Origin: Setoptus koraiensis | Lineage: Eukaryota; Arthropoda | Direction: 5' to 3' | Length of the DNA stretch: 64,000 nt | Assembly (NCBI GenBank): GCA_048013815.1 | Contig: CM106585.1 | Location: 3,224,001-3,288,000 of the forward strand | Shown here: positions 30,956 through 41,725 of the stretch, piece by piece | How the letters are laid out: each line of letters starts with the position of its first letter | How positions within the stretch are numbered: the stretch's first letter is position 1 | Notes under the pieces: generated by a model | Told to the model about the DNA's origin: nothing | The model's database searches: none | The model's input: the letters and a program-made list of their open reading frames with translations, nothing else | Program-made: the position numbers and the translations under genes

Positions 30956-33208
30956 GCTAGGAGGCGGAGTCATAAGAAATCAATTATACAGTGAAAGCTG
31001 GGACGCTAACTAGTAAAAATTAGCAGGGGAGAATGCGAGCTGTTTAGATTTTGGATTTAGCACTAGGGAAGCTACCAAGGCGAAAACTAGGTAAATTCAG
31101 TACAATAGAACGCTTAAATGTTGGTTTATTAAATTTAACACAGGAACAGCTAGGAGGCAGAATCACCAGAAAACATTGATACAAAGAAGGCTGAGATGCA
31201 AACTAGGTTGATCTAGCACATCAGAAGGCTAGCTGTAGACAATTAGGATCTAGCGCACGGTAAGCTAGTAGTCATGAAACAAGAAGATCACAGTACAGTA
31301 GAAGCCACTCAAGTTGACAAGTGTCTCGCAGCACAAGTTATGCGATGATTAATCGAGCTAGGTGAGAGTGACGAACTTGAAGCTGAGATGCCCACTAGAA
31401 TAATTAAGCACTGCAGAAGGCTACTACTTGATTGAGATCGGATGCACGAGAATCAAATAACAGCTAGCTTAGATCTAGTGAATCATAATGAGCACAGTGA
31501 AAGGCACATAACTTGACTGAACAGCGTCATAGCTGAGTATGCACAATTTCTCAGCTATGACACACACAATTAGTACAGTCAAAGGCACGTTAAAATTTGA
31601 ACAGCGCCATAGCTGAGGATGCACGATTTCTCAGCTATGACATGCACAATTGGTACAGTCAAAGGCACGTAAAAATTTGAACAGCGTCATAGCTGGGGAT
31701 GCACAATCTCTCAGCTATGACACACACAATTAGCACAGTCAAAGGCACGTAAAAATTTGAACAGCGTCATAGCTGAGGATGCACAATTTCTCAGCTATGA
31801 CTCACACAATTAGCACAGTCAAAGGCACGAGAAAATTTGAACAGCGTCATAGCTGAGGATTCACGATTTCTCAGCTATGACACACACAATTAGCACAGTC
31901 AAAGGCACGTGAAAATTTGAACAGCGTCATAGCTGAGGATTCACGATTTCTCAGCTATGACACACACAATTAGCACAGTCAAAGGCACGAGAAAATTTGA
32001 ACAGCGTCATAGCTGAGGATTCACGATTTCTCAGCTATGACATGCACAATTAGCACAGTGAAAGGCACATAACTTGACTGAACAGCGTCATAGCTGAGGA
32101 TGCACGATTTCTCAGCTATGACACACACAATTAGCACAGTGAAAGGCACGAGAAAATTTGAACAGCGTCATAGCTGAGGATTCACGATTTCTCAGCTATG
32201 ACATGCACAATTAGCACAGTGAAAGGCACATAACTTGACTGAACAGCGTCATAGCTGAGGATGCACAATTTCTCAGCTATGACATGCACAATTAGCACAG
32301 TCAAAGGCACGTGAAAATTTGAACAGCGTCATAGCTGAGGATTCACGATTTCTCAGCTATGACACACACAATTAGCACAGTCAAAGGCACGTGAAAATTT
32401 GAACAGCGTCATAGCTGAGGATGCACGATTTCTCAGCTATGACACACACAATTAGCACAGTCAAAGGCACGTAAAAATTTGAACAGCGTCATAGCTGAGG
32501 ATGCACAATTTCTCAGCTATGACGCGCACAATTGGTACAGTCAAATGCACTTAACTTGACAGAACAGCGTCATAGCTGGGGATGCACAATCTCTCAGCTA
32601 TGACACACACAATTAGCACAGTCAAAGGCACGTAAAAATTTGAACAGCGTCATAGCTGAGGATGCACAATTTCTCAGCTATGACGCACACAATTAGCACA
32701 GTCAAAGGCACGTAAAAATTTGAACAGCGTCATAGCTGAGGATGCACAATTTCTCAGCTATGACGCGCACAATTGGTACAGTCAAAGGCACTTAACTTGA
32801 CAGAACAGCGTCATAGCTGGGGATGCACAATCTCTCAGCTATGACACACACAATTAGCACAGTCAAAGGCACGCAAAAATTTGAACAGCGTCATAGCTGA
32901 GGATGCACAATTTCTCAGCTATCACACGCGCAATCAATACTGTCAAAGGCACATAACTCAGTCATACCATATGATAGCTAAGGAGCTGACATATCCTTGT
33001 AATCATGCGTTAAATTAGTCTAGTATGCGGCGAAAGGCGTTATATAGTTGTATAGCTGAGATCTCTTGTATTCTCAGCTACCACACTTACATCAATTTAT
33101 CGAATGCGAGCGTTAACAGGTTGTCATAAACTCCTTTGAATCCTCCAACAATACTTGTCCACACAAAAAATTAAGCGCTCGAGATACTGATTTGATCAGT
33201 ATTACTTG
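30956..33208 (+). mobile_element. Helentron-like (HINE-type) element 2 with large satellite array
   Basis: Nearly identical to element 1 (25945 onward) before and after the satellite. It ends with AAAAATTAAGCGCT, the hairpin GATACTGAT / ATCAGTAT and ACTTG at 33208. It interrupts a hAT transposase fossil on its right. The left end lies in the gap. The internal array has about 18 units against about three in element 1. Confidence 0.65.
31510..32950. repeat. 80-bp palindromic satellite array, about 18 units
   Basis: The unit is 80 bp. Each carries an inverted repeat (GTCATAGCTGAG / CTCAGCTATGAC), a GCACAATTAGCACAGTCAAA spacer and a GGCACGTAAAAATTTGAA segment. A variant segment, CATAACTTGACTGAA, replaces the last part in some units, giving a higher-order pattern. 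Confidence 0.93.
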
Positions 33209-33713
33209 TTTATCGGTTTGGATGTGCTTGAGCGATGAGAATATTCTCTCTGTGTTGGCGGATGAAGGCCTGAGCTGGGCCAATCTCGAGGCAATATTTT
33301 TGAATTTTGATCTTTTTTGGTGCTTGGCAGGCAAGGTATATTGGCCTCGTTGGGAGCGATAAAGCTGGAACTCGTCCAGCGTGGCGAAGCTCTCCTTCTC
33401 GCTAGCGCCCATTATTGTGCTGATGTCTGTTAATTTCAGTCCAATTTTCTTGTGCGCATCGTCTGTTAGTTTATCAGTCTTGCAAGATAGATCACAACTC
33501 AGGCAAGTCATCAACAAATCTAGGTCACATTTGGAGAAGTGGTAAAGAAACGAATCAAATATGTCCTGCCTGAATTTCTTCTTGAGTGTTGATCCACGGT
33601 ACAGTTCTAAGCCAAACTGTATGAATTTTTCGAACGCTTTGGAAAGCTTGGAATCTCTACCCTCGCTGTAGGCAATGAGCTCACAAAGAGGCTCATACAC
33701 AGCACTCGTCTCG
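33209..33713 (-). pseudogene. hAT transposase fossil, C-terminal part
   Basis: The minus strand encodes a hAT C-terminal region: YEPLCELIAYSEG, an LDEFQLYRSQRGQY segment and the dimerisation motif RPSSANTERIFSSLKHIQTD. It is cut at its C-terminal end by the Helentron-like element and at its N-terminal side by a Merlin end at 33714. The DPLCE..A..EG block is shared with the hAT fossil at 39670-40598, so the two are probably the same family. Where visible the frame is open, but it is truncated on both sides. Confidence 0.8.
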
Positions 33714-33829
33714 GTTATAGTAGCGAACAGCGACCACGCCCAATTTGGGTATTTGGGGTATTTTTGGGTAGGGTATTGTACCCTGATACCCGAACAGGTA
33801 TTCCGGAAGTGCGGAAATTCTTCGTTTCA
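33714..33829. mobile_element. Merlin element, left end only
   Basis: Begins GGTTATAGTAGCGAACAGCG with the GGGTATTT-type subterminal region and CCGGAAGTGCGGAAATTC. It breaks off at about 33829 against Helentron-like sequence. It closely resembles the left end at 38721. Confidence 0.8.
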
Positions 33830-34132
33830 CAATCCGAACTTCGAACTTCGAAATTCGAAACTGAAAATTCAAATTTCTGATGATAGTTTCATCTGCTTCG
33901 TTGAAGTTCGATGATCCGATTTCGATAGTGGTGGGCAATCAACATGTGTATCATGCTGCGATAGAAATTTAAAGAACTTGTATTTATTTGGTCGCTCCTC
34001 GGCTGCTCTGATCTGACAAGCATAGTTGTTTATCTCCGACATGTTATCACATACTCCGGTCTATGTTCCAAGGATACTCGTTTATCCAAAAAATTAAGCG
34101 CTCGAGATACTGATTGAATCAGTATCACTTGT
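33830..34132 (+). mobile_element. Helentron-like element, right part
   Basis: Interior CGAACTTCGAAATTCGAAA repeats, then AAAAAATTAAGCGCT, the hairpin GATACTGATT / AATCAGTATC and terminal ACTTG. Only the right part is present. Confidence 0.65.
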
Positions 34133-34250
34133 TATATTTGCATTAGTGTACAATTCAATGTAACATAAGATATACCGTTCCGCAGGGCGGTAGGTAGTTC
34201 CACGTTGTGGGCGTGGTAGGTATGCGGTGTGACGGTGCGGCATTACAGAG

Positions 34251-34590
34251 TGTTGGAATACTGTGCGCTTCTACGTGCTATGCTGCTCCGTGTTGTAGTA
34301 TCATGCTTCCACCAGGTGCCGTAGAGTGGAGCTTCACAAGGTCATTATATCGTGGCTCACCTTGACATTCAACAAACTTACAATGACCCACTTTCGCTTC
34401 TATAATTAGCCAAGACAGATTTATTACAAACTATTTTTAGCATGCATATATAACCAAGATCTATGTTCGTAACCATCCAAATCATAATCACAATATACAC
34501 CATATAAATACAAGTGTAAACCTTACATAAACAGATTAGTAACAAATAAACAAACAGCAAAACCACAACTCCAAGTTACTCATTCCAATA
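34251..34590 (+). repeat. Probable Copia 5' LTR
   Basis: Starts TGTTGGAATA and ends ATTCCAATA, the usual Copia LTR termini. It is followed at once by GGTTAACAGCC, which resembles the internal initiator-tRNA-Met primer site used by Copia elements. About 340 bp. Confidence 0.6.
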
Positions 34591-34998
34591 GGTTAACAGC
34601 CAAATTTGGTGGCTAACCAAATCTGCGCTCGCAACTCCAAAATCATGTCCGACACAATGAAAACTCTCTCCATCACAAAGTTAAATGGAAACAACTACCC
34701 TAGTTGGAGATTCATCATAGAGAAAGTAATAAATCATAGAAAATTCAAAGAAGTCGTGTTCAATGAAATCACTTCCGAAAATCAAACAAAATACGCAGAT
34801 AAAGAGACGGAAGCTCAAGAATTATTAGCTAGTACTCTCGAACCACACATTGTGACAAAAGTACTAACATGCAAGACAGCTCAGCAGATATGGGCACGCA
34901 TCGAAAGCATCTATCAACTCAAGGGCGAAGGCAATGTAGAAGCCTTACTAACGAAATTCTGGGGCTTAAAAATGAATAATGGCGAAGAAATGGCCAGC
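34251..34998 (+). mobile_element. Ty1/Copia fossil: LTR and gag
   Basis: The LTR (34251-34590) is followed by a gag frame from an ATG at 34645 with typical Copia gag motifs: ITKLNGNNYPSWRFIIEKVI near the start, and TAQQIWARIESIYQ. The element is broken off after about 118 codons and joined to Gypsy sequence. It may be the 5' counterpart of the Copia/env fossil at 19530, but nothing here proves that. Confidence 0.75.
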
Positions 34999-36215
34999 TG
35001 AAAATCAAGGAAGAAGACGTTCATAAGACAGCATTTGTCATCAAGAACGGTCTATACGAGTGGTTGAGAGTGCCATTCGGCCTGAAAAACGCGCCGGCAG
35101 TGTTCCAGAGAGCTATAGAGGCAGTTCTTGAACCATGCAAACAGTTCGCAATGGTGTACTTTGATGACATTGTGATTCACTCTAGGAATAGCAATGAACA
35201 CTTCGTCCATCTACGAGCAGTATTTGAGTGCCTGAAGAAAGCCGGAATCAAACTGAGCCCCAAGAAGTGCATATTCATGACTGATAGAATCAGCTACTGT
35301 GGGACCGTCATTGAGAATGGTACGATCAGTCGAGATGAGCAATATGTTGAGAGCATAGCTAAATTGGAGAGACCGGCAGATCAGAGTGAACTCAACAGGT
35401 TCCTAGGGCTGGTCGGATATTCGCGTCAATACATCAAGAACTTTGCCAGCATTGCTCAGCCGCTCAATGACCTCAAACGGAAAGATGTGGAGTTCGTTTG
35501 GTCACCAGAATGTGAGGAGGCTTTCATCCGATTGAAGAGAGACATCATGTCGGCGGAATGCCTGGCGATCTATGATCCAACTCTGGACACCAAGCTTTAC
35601 ACAGATGCATCAGGATATGCTGTTGGAGGAGCGCTAGTTCAATCAAATGGAATCGAAGAGCGAGTAGTAGGTTACTTTAGCCGAACTTTAGATGAGCACC
35701 AGAAGAGACCTATCTTCTCACAGAAACTCGGTGACAGGACCGAGACGGATGAGGCTGAATCGTACAGAGCAGCAGCATACACTCTCTTGGACTCGATGCC
35801 CAGTTGTACCGGTATATGCCAGAACTCTTCAACCTTCTCCGTACCTTCGGCTAATTGCTATAACTGCGACTGTTCGCTAGTACTAGCAACTACGCCGCTA
35901 TCCTCTCTCCGCTCAGCGAACGATGGTCTGTTCTTCTTGGGGGCCGGGCAGTCTGCTATCAGATGCCTATCTGATTGGCAATTGAAACAGCGCAAACGCT
36001 CTCTTCTGTCGAATCGCCTCTTGATACCTCGTGTCTCCAGGTTGTGCAACTCACCTCTTGACTCATTGCCAAGCCTCGACTCTATGCCGACCTGTGACTC
36101 ATTGCCACTTCCTTTGCTTTCCAATGCTGCACAAAACTTCTTTGGTTTTGCCGGTTTGGCCACTATCAATATCATGTTTTCGATCCAATCAGACAACGAG
36201 CGTGATTTGGCCACC
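34999..36215. mobile_element. Gypsy fossil, second copy of the 1452-3576 family, two opposed pieces
   Basis: The part at 34999-35705 is plus-strand reverse transcriptase and RNase H (YFDDIVIHS, FLGLVGYSRQYIKNF, YTDASGYAVGGALVQ), nearly identical to 3365-3576 where they overlap. The part at 35706-36215 is the same family's protease-nucleocapsid region on the minus strand, matching about 2183-2690. The element is broken. Opposed pieces of one LTR element are often produced by self-integration, but recombination is also possible. Confidence 0.85.
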
Positions 36216-36540
36216 GCATTCACCAGACCTGACCGCCCTGGATTTCTATCTATGGGGTATATTGAAAGAGAAGTTTCATGGCTCAGAAATCACACATACT
36301 AGTCAGATGAGAGCTCTGAGAGGAGCAATATGTCGAGAGTTAGCGCTAATCGACCAGGAAGAATCAGCTTCATGACGTGTCTGAGAGAAATGTTTCGTCG
36401 ATCAATCAAGGATTGTGCCAGTATCTCAACAGGTGGCTTGAACCTATTGACTATCGCACACACCACGTCTAAGTCTTGTTTGAGAGTTGCAATATTGTTA
36501 TTCGCTATGACATTACTGAAGAATTTAATAATTTGATGCG
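36208..36540 (+). pseudogene. Mariner-like transposase C-terminus (fossil)
   Basis: The plus strand encodes WPPHSPDLTALDFYLWGILK, the conserved third catalytic region of mariner-type (DDE_3) transposases, followed by a degraded C-terminal tail with one or more frameshifts (MFRRSIKDCASISTGGLNLL). It begins at a shared TGGCCACC with the Gypsy fossil, a likely microhomology join. No terminal repeats are visible. Confidence 0.75.
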
Positions 36541-36641
36541 TCCATGAACCGCCTCCACCGCTCATCTGATTGAAGTCACTTGCCTGGACCTATTGGCGTC
36601 GTCTGACTCCGGTTGCTTCTAATTTTTCGCGATGAAGCAAG

Positions 36642-37071
36642 GGGCGTTGTAGCGAGTAGCGACCCAGTCAGATTTCGAAGAAACTTCACAAATGGAGCCC
36701 GTAAGGCCCCCTGACCACAGTTTGAGTGGTCCGGAAGTGCGGAAACTTTCGGTTCCAGTTTTACAAAAAATTTGAGATACAGATTTGAAACTCTCTAGAT
36801 AACTGAAACCGTGTATGCGGAGTACGATTATGTCTATTTCAAGTCTGTACGACTTCCGGTTCACGAGATATTTGGTTAGAATTGCTGAGAGGGCGTTGAC
36901 GGGACGAACTGTCCGCGCGCCTAAATGTATGCGTGCGCTCCGAGGCTTATGCAATTCATCACACAAGTGGAGACAGTTTCTCGCGTAGTGATGAGTGGCA
37001 GACATCGAGAATTGATAAGACTTGCACAGATTGTGTATGGCACAGTGCAAGCTGTTTCTAGAAAGGACGAC
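36642..37071. mobile_element. Merlin element, left part
   Basis: Begins GGGCGTTGTAGCGAGTAGCG with GGGGCCC-type subterminal DNA and CCGGAAGTGCGGAAACTT. The interior matches that of the element at 12709 (TTCACGAGATATTNGGT, GACGGGACGNANT). It is cut off at 37072 by the next repeat, and no right end is present. Confidence 0.8.
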
Positions 37072-37494
37072 TTGCATTTAGGGTCTCCAGAATCAAACTG
37101 GTCTGACATACATGAATATAGTATTTTCGTGATCGGAAGAGCCTCCTGATCACGAATATACCAATTGCATCATCCTTCAGTTCGACGTTAAGCCACTAGG
37201 CGGCGTTGCTGTTTTTCGCTTTGGGGGCCTCTGGAGCCCCAGTCTCTTGTCATAGAGACTCGTTCCTGGTATCGTTGGATAGATCTTTGGAAGACGCATC
37301 TATAGAGGGTATAATTTTTCCCTAGACTTGAATCCAAGTCCGGAAAGAAAACAAAAGAAAACTTTGGCCCCATTTTGTGGGGCCCCAAGAATGTCCGCCC
37401 AGAGATTTGACAGCTCATAAAAATAGCCCTATATGAGAGCTTCAAAATGATATATAATACAACGAAATCAAATTGAACGCCGATGACCAAAAAT
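37072..37494. repeat. Single copy of the 450-bp repeat
   Basis: Matches one arm of the inverted duplication at 22801-24334, starting CTTGCATTTAGGGTCTCCAG and ending GACCAAAAATG. It is slightly diverged from both arms. Its single occurrence shows that the inverted arrangement is not obligatory. Confidence 0.85.
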
Positions 37495-38530
37495 GCTGAA
37501 TCATAATAATTGCTGTCTCTGCATTTCTTCTCCTTGTATTGTATATCATTGGTGTGTAGATGCTGTCGTTAAGCTACCATTTGTTATTGGGAGAGCGGTT
37601 GAAGCGGATCAAGCTGTTATATCCGATGCTTTCGTCCCCATCATTCAGCCGGTTATATATAATGGTCATTTCTTCGCTGCAGTTTCGGGATCTAGTGACC
37701 CACTTCATCCAGTTCTCGATATTGTATTTTATACTTGGATATTCACAGTTTTCGATTTTCAGAGTCACGCGCTGTGTCAAAGAGATTAAAGCGATCAGAG
37801 ACTGTACTGTATATTCTACTTATTGTATTTTATTGATACTGAGATACAAGTGATCTTTTTGGCATTACTGCTCTCCCTTATATAGTCTCTCCTGTGGGAG
37901 GAGCCTATATAGGGGAGGAGCTTACATTTTATATTAGGCGGAGTCCCATCGTGATGGGAGGAGTCCAGAGCTGCTATGGGAGGAGTTTGTGCTTTTACTG
38001 TGTGCTTGCAAACATAAGCACTAGTGCAATCAGTGCCTAGTGAGTGTGTAGGAGTACAGGAATCGGCAGAGTCAAATCATCCTAGTGATGACATGTTTAG
38101 CATTTAGATAGTTTACCACAAGGACTCCAGTGAATTCGTCAAAGTCCTTCAGGAGACAGCTGGCACTGTGACACACATGTTCTGTGCGAGACTAATCCAT
38201 TTTCTGTTTCTAGTATTGGCGCTTTGGGCTTTTTTCGGGCTCAAAGGATAAATGAGTATGAGCCATTTTTGAAACTGTTCTCACCAGGATATTCTCCTAG
38301 TACTTCCTAGAGACAGCTAGCACTGTCTCATACACGATCTGTGCAAGTCTAATCAACTTTCTGTTTGTAGTATTTGCGCTATGGACTATTCTGAATCATG
38401 TGAGCTCATACAATGTATGTGATATCTGATCAGATATGCTCATACAGTACGTGGCATTTTCGGAACTGTTCTCACCAGAATAAATTCTTGAAACTTCCTA
38501 AAGACAGCTAGCACTGTATCAGAATACGAA
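37495..38530 (-). mobile_element. Possible LTR-element 5' region with tandem enhancer-like repeats
   Basis: On the minus strand a region with TATATAAGGGAG and AATAAA signals (37820-37960) is followed by a short open frame (37780-37574) with no recognised domain. Upstream, about three diverged copies of a roughly 190-bp unit (38117, 38275 and 38467, with GACAGCTAGCACTGT) look like LTR enhancer repeats. The identity of the element is not established. Confidence 0.35.
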
Positions 38531-38712
38531 CGCCCCTCCAGAATACAACTCACGCAAGTCCTGATACCAAAAGAAGTTAGTGACATAGACCTCAAATTGA
38601 CAGTTAAAATAGACACTGCCGAGTCCAATTCTCTTGGCATTGAATTCGACTTGAGGACAGATGCAAATTCAGAGGCCGCATTCGCCTTCATATTAAACAC
38701 ACGGCAACATGA
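38520..38712 (+). pseudogene. Unidentified coding-like fragment
   Basis: An open stretch of about 65 codons (SEYERPSRIQLTQVLIPKEV, IEFDLRTDANSEAAFAFILN) immediately left of a Merlin insertion. I do not recognise it. It could be an N-terminal part of the hAT fossil that follows, or something unrelated. Confidence 0.3.
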
Positions 38713-38720
38713 GAAATTCG

Positions 38721-39669
38721 GGTTATAGTAGCGAATAGCGACCACGCCCAATTTGGGTATTTTGGGTATTTCTGGGTAGGATATTGTACCCTGATACCCG
38801 AACAGGTATTCCGGAAGTGCGGAAATTCTTCGTTACCGAGATACCCGAGGTACCGCATACTGGGTATTTTAGGGTATTAGAGGGCATATTGAGGGTAAAG
38901 TCGGCCGTACCTATCCGCTAGGACATCCGGTCAGATGCTGAGGTCCTCGCATCGAAGAAAAATCATTCCTAGAAGCCACAGGAAGCGAATGAAAGCGGTC
39001 AAAGTGAAGAGGCGTGGCCAATGCGCGCGGCGCGGAGTACAACTGCCCGCAGTTAGTGAGACCACCCACCGAGTCCTAGCACTACTGAGGATGATGAAAG
39101 TTGAATAAAGGCTTAGCCCTGACTTTTTCGACGCTTTCGACCTCGCGGACCGCGCTGACTCGGAACTCCGCTCGTACTGACCCCTATTCCGATCTTTACC
39201 GACTCGGCCTTCGGCCTCGCGAGCTTGCCTCGCTTCGGGTTGAGGGCTTCGCCCTCAACCCTCGCTCGAACCGACAACCCCGGCCTTCGGCCGAGTAATT
39301 GTCACACACCCGAACACCAGAAACAATGCGAATGCGTGCCAGGCTGAGTGCGGCTCGTGAGACGTCAGATGTGTTTCGAATTGCATGACCGGAAGTTGGT
39401 CCAACAGTGAATGGTGGATATCTCCTGAGTGGATGATTGTGAGGGTGAGATTCTAACCGCATGTTGACGGTGGCAACTGGACCTATTCGAAAATACCTAA
39501 ATTTCTAGTCTGAGGCACTCCTGAGGCCCGGAAAATGCTTTTCCCCGTATCTCCGGAAGTAGAAATTTCCGCACTTCCGGACCTTCAAAAACGTTCTTTG
39601 GGGCCGCGAAGCGGCCCTTGTGTGGAGTTTGAAGGGAATCGGGCTTGGTCGTTGTTCGCTACTACACCC
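38721..39669. mobile_element. Non-autonomous Merlin element, TSD GAAATTCG
   Basis: A 949-bp element with ends GGTTATAGTAGCGAATAGCG and inverted GGGTGTAGTAGCGAACAACG. Perfect 8-bp duplications GAAATTCG lie at 38713-38720 and 39670-39677. The left subterminal region is of the GGGTATTT type. The right one has GGGGCCGCGAAGCGGCCC and CCGGAAGT motifs. The interior has a different palindromic core (39200-39300: GGCCTTCGGCC, GAGGGCTTCGCCCTC). Confidence 0.93.
39200..39300. repeat. Alternative GC-rich palindromic core
   Basis: A run of short perfect palindromes (CTCGGCCTTCGGCCTCG, GTTGAGGGCTTCGCCCTCAAC, CCGGCCTTCGGCCG). It occupies the position of the 180-bp core in the other Merlin copies but has an unrelated sequence. 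Confidence 0.75.
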
Positions 39670-40598
39670 GAAATTCGTTCTTCAGCTGACAAAAGAGTCC
39701 GACAAATGACATACTGGATCATTCATCGCTGGCCTCCTAAAACGTGTTATAAAGAAGATAGGCTTGACCAAGATAATCAACATAATATCCGACGGTGCAT
39801 CAGAGTGTGTTCTAGCGAGAAAGCTCATCACTGACGAACACTCAACCATAATAAGTACGCGCTGTCTCGCCCACTTGGCTAATTTGATCGGGCAGAAGTC
39901 ATTACAATTATCTGGAATGGACCCGATTGTGAAGAAAGCAGACACCTTTGTATCGTTTATCAATAGGTAAAAGATACTCAAGGCACATCTACAAGCAAAG
40001 GGAGTTAGGAAATTGAAAAACATGTATCCAACCAGATGGTACTCATCAAACATAACGGTCAAGAGCTTGCAAAAGGCCAAACAGGAACTCTTTTCGTGCT
40101 AGGAACCGACACTCTTCAGTGACTTCGAAGACATATTTACATCAAGTGATTTCAGAAATAGCCTAGATGAGATGTCCGAACTCCTGGATCCGCTCTGCGA
40201 GACCATGGCCATCTGTGAAGGAAATTATACCAACGTATCACAGGCCTACTACTCTCTGATCACATCTGGTAAAATTTGCTACGAACGCTCGCACAAACAG
40301 ATCATGGCGTGGGGTTGTTACGCTCTTATGAGCTACATCAACAAATTGAATATAGACCCGATATATTCGGCTGCATTCATTTTGGACCCTCGCTGTAGGA
40401 GGGAATACGTAACAAAGGATGGTATCATTCATGGGATGGAGGCCCTGACAGACGTCGCATTGGGAATGAATATGCAGCAATCGACCGAAGACAAATGAGA
40501 GATATGTTGATGAATGAGTACAAGAGACAATGGGAAATTCAATCTAGAAATAAACATGGCTATACGATGGTTCCGCTCTATTTGGTTTGTCTGTTTTT
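39670..40598 (+). pseudogene. hAT transposase fossil, central part
   Basis: The plus-strand pieces read GSFIAGLLKRVIKKIGLTKI, ISDGASECVLARKLI, TRCLAHLANLIGQKS (the conserved C-x2-H block of hAT transposases), YPTRWYSSN, and LDPLCETMAICEGNYTNVSQ through SAAFILDPRCRRE. There are in-frame stops (after FVSFINR near 39967 and after KQELFSC near 40100) and a frame change near 39730. A Merlin copy adjoins it on the left and a Helentron-like element cuts it on the right. It is the same family as the fossil at 33209-33713. Confidence 0.8.
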
Positions 40599-41725
40599 TA
40601 GCGCTTGATTTTAATTAAGCGACTACTGGGGTAGTGATGTTGGATACGTTTATTCACGTGACTATGTAATACTATGGAGGTTTGACTTGGTCAGATTTGT
40701 GAAAATCCTGAAATTCTGCTAAACATTACACATGTATTCCTATGGAGATTCGACTTGGTCTATTATTTCTTCACTCGAAAATATTTCGTATGTAATTCTA
40801 TGCGGATTTGACTCGGTCAAAATTGTGAGAAGTTCGGTGGTATCAATCCAAACTCTTGATAAGAGTTTCAGCTGCTCGTTCCAAGTTCGTGGTTCAGTGT
40901 TCGATAATCGATGGTCGGAATTACATGGTAACTACTGAACGTGGAGAGTAGCCGAAAAGATAACAGAATAATTCCTAGTTCTCCAAATTGCTATTGCAGC
41001 ATGATTAACATGTTGATTGTTGCGTAAGAAATTTAGTAAGATTCTAATGGTCAGTTTCGCCGCCATGAGTAAGTCAGTTAGACACACCAATTAGTCAATT
41101 GCGCACACTTTGTTATAGTGCATCGATTTCGAAGATCGGGTTGTGACCATCAAACTTCTACCATCGAACTAAGAACACTGATCAACTAACTTTGAGCGAG
41201 CAGCTGGAACTCTCATCAGGAATTCGAATTTTCAATTTTCGAATTTCGAATCGTTACCATCGAACACCGACCAAGGAACTCCGAACGAGCAGTAGTAACT
41301 CTTATCAGGAATTCGAATTTTCGAATTTCGAACACTGACCATCGAACATCGAACGAGCAGACGAAACTATCATTGGGAATTCAAATTTTCAATTTGCGAA
41401 GTTCGAATTGTTACCATCGAACTCCGACCATCGAACGTCGAACGGGCAGATGGAACTGTCATCAGGAATTCAAATTTTCAATTTCGGATTTCGATTTGTC
41501 ACCACCGAACCCCTCACCTAGTCAAATCTCCATAGGATTGCATACGAATAATTTCGAGTGAAGCGATAACAGACCAAGTCGAATCTACATAGGAATACAT
41601 GTATAATGTCTAGCAGGATTCTCACAAATTTGACTAAGTCAAACCTCCATAGGATTACATAGTCACGTGAATAAACGTATCCAACATCACTACCCCAGTA
41701 GCTACTCAATTAAAACTAAGCGCTA
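40599..41725. mobile_element. Two Helentron-like left ends in inverted arrangement
   Basis: A left end starts at 40599 (TAGCGCTTGATTTTAATTAA). A second one, inverted, ends at 41725. They share the CTACTGGGGTAGTGATG and ACATTACACATGTATTCCTA blocks. Between them lie TTCGAA-rich repeats and about 180 bp of unique DNA (40975-41160). No 3' hairpin is present. It separates the hAT fossil from the Gypsy element at 41726. Confidence 0.6.

Noticed and set aside
31510-32950. CRISPR-like array
   Set aside because: Units are head-to-tail copies with no unique spacers, and the context is an animal genome. It is a satellite inside a mobile element.
31510-32950. Hammerhead ribozyme in the 80-bp satellite (CTGAGGA resembles the CUGANGA core)
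   Set aside because: No GAAA core strand or GUC-type cleavage site could be placed with the required helices. The CTGAG belongs to the simple palindrome.
35706-36215. Plus-strand Ser/Leu-rich extension of the Gypsy RNase H frame as a novel domain
   Set aside because: It is the antisense of the same family's protease and nucleocapsid region (compare 2183-2690).
39200-39300. Bacterial-type intergenic palindromic (REP-like) repeat
   Set aside because: Although GGCCTTCGGCC palindromes resemble these, the block is inside a Merlin element with a perfect target duplication.
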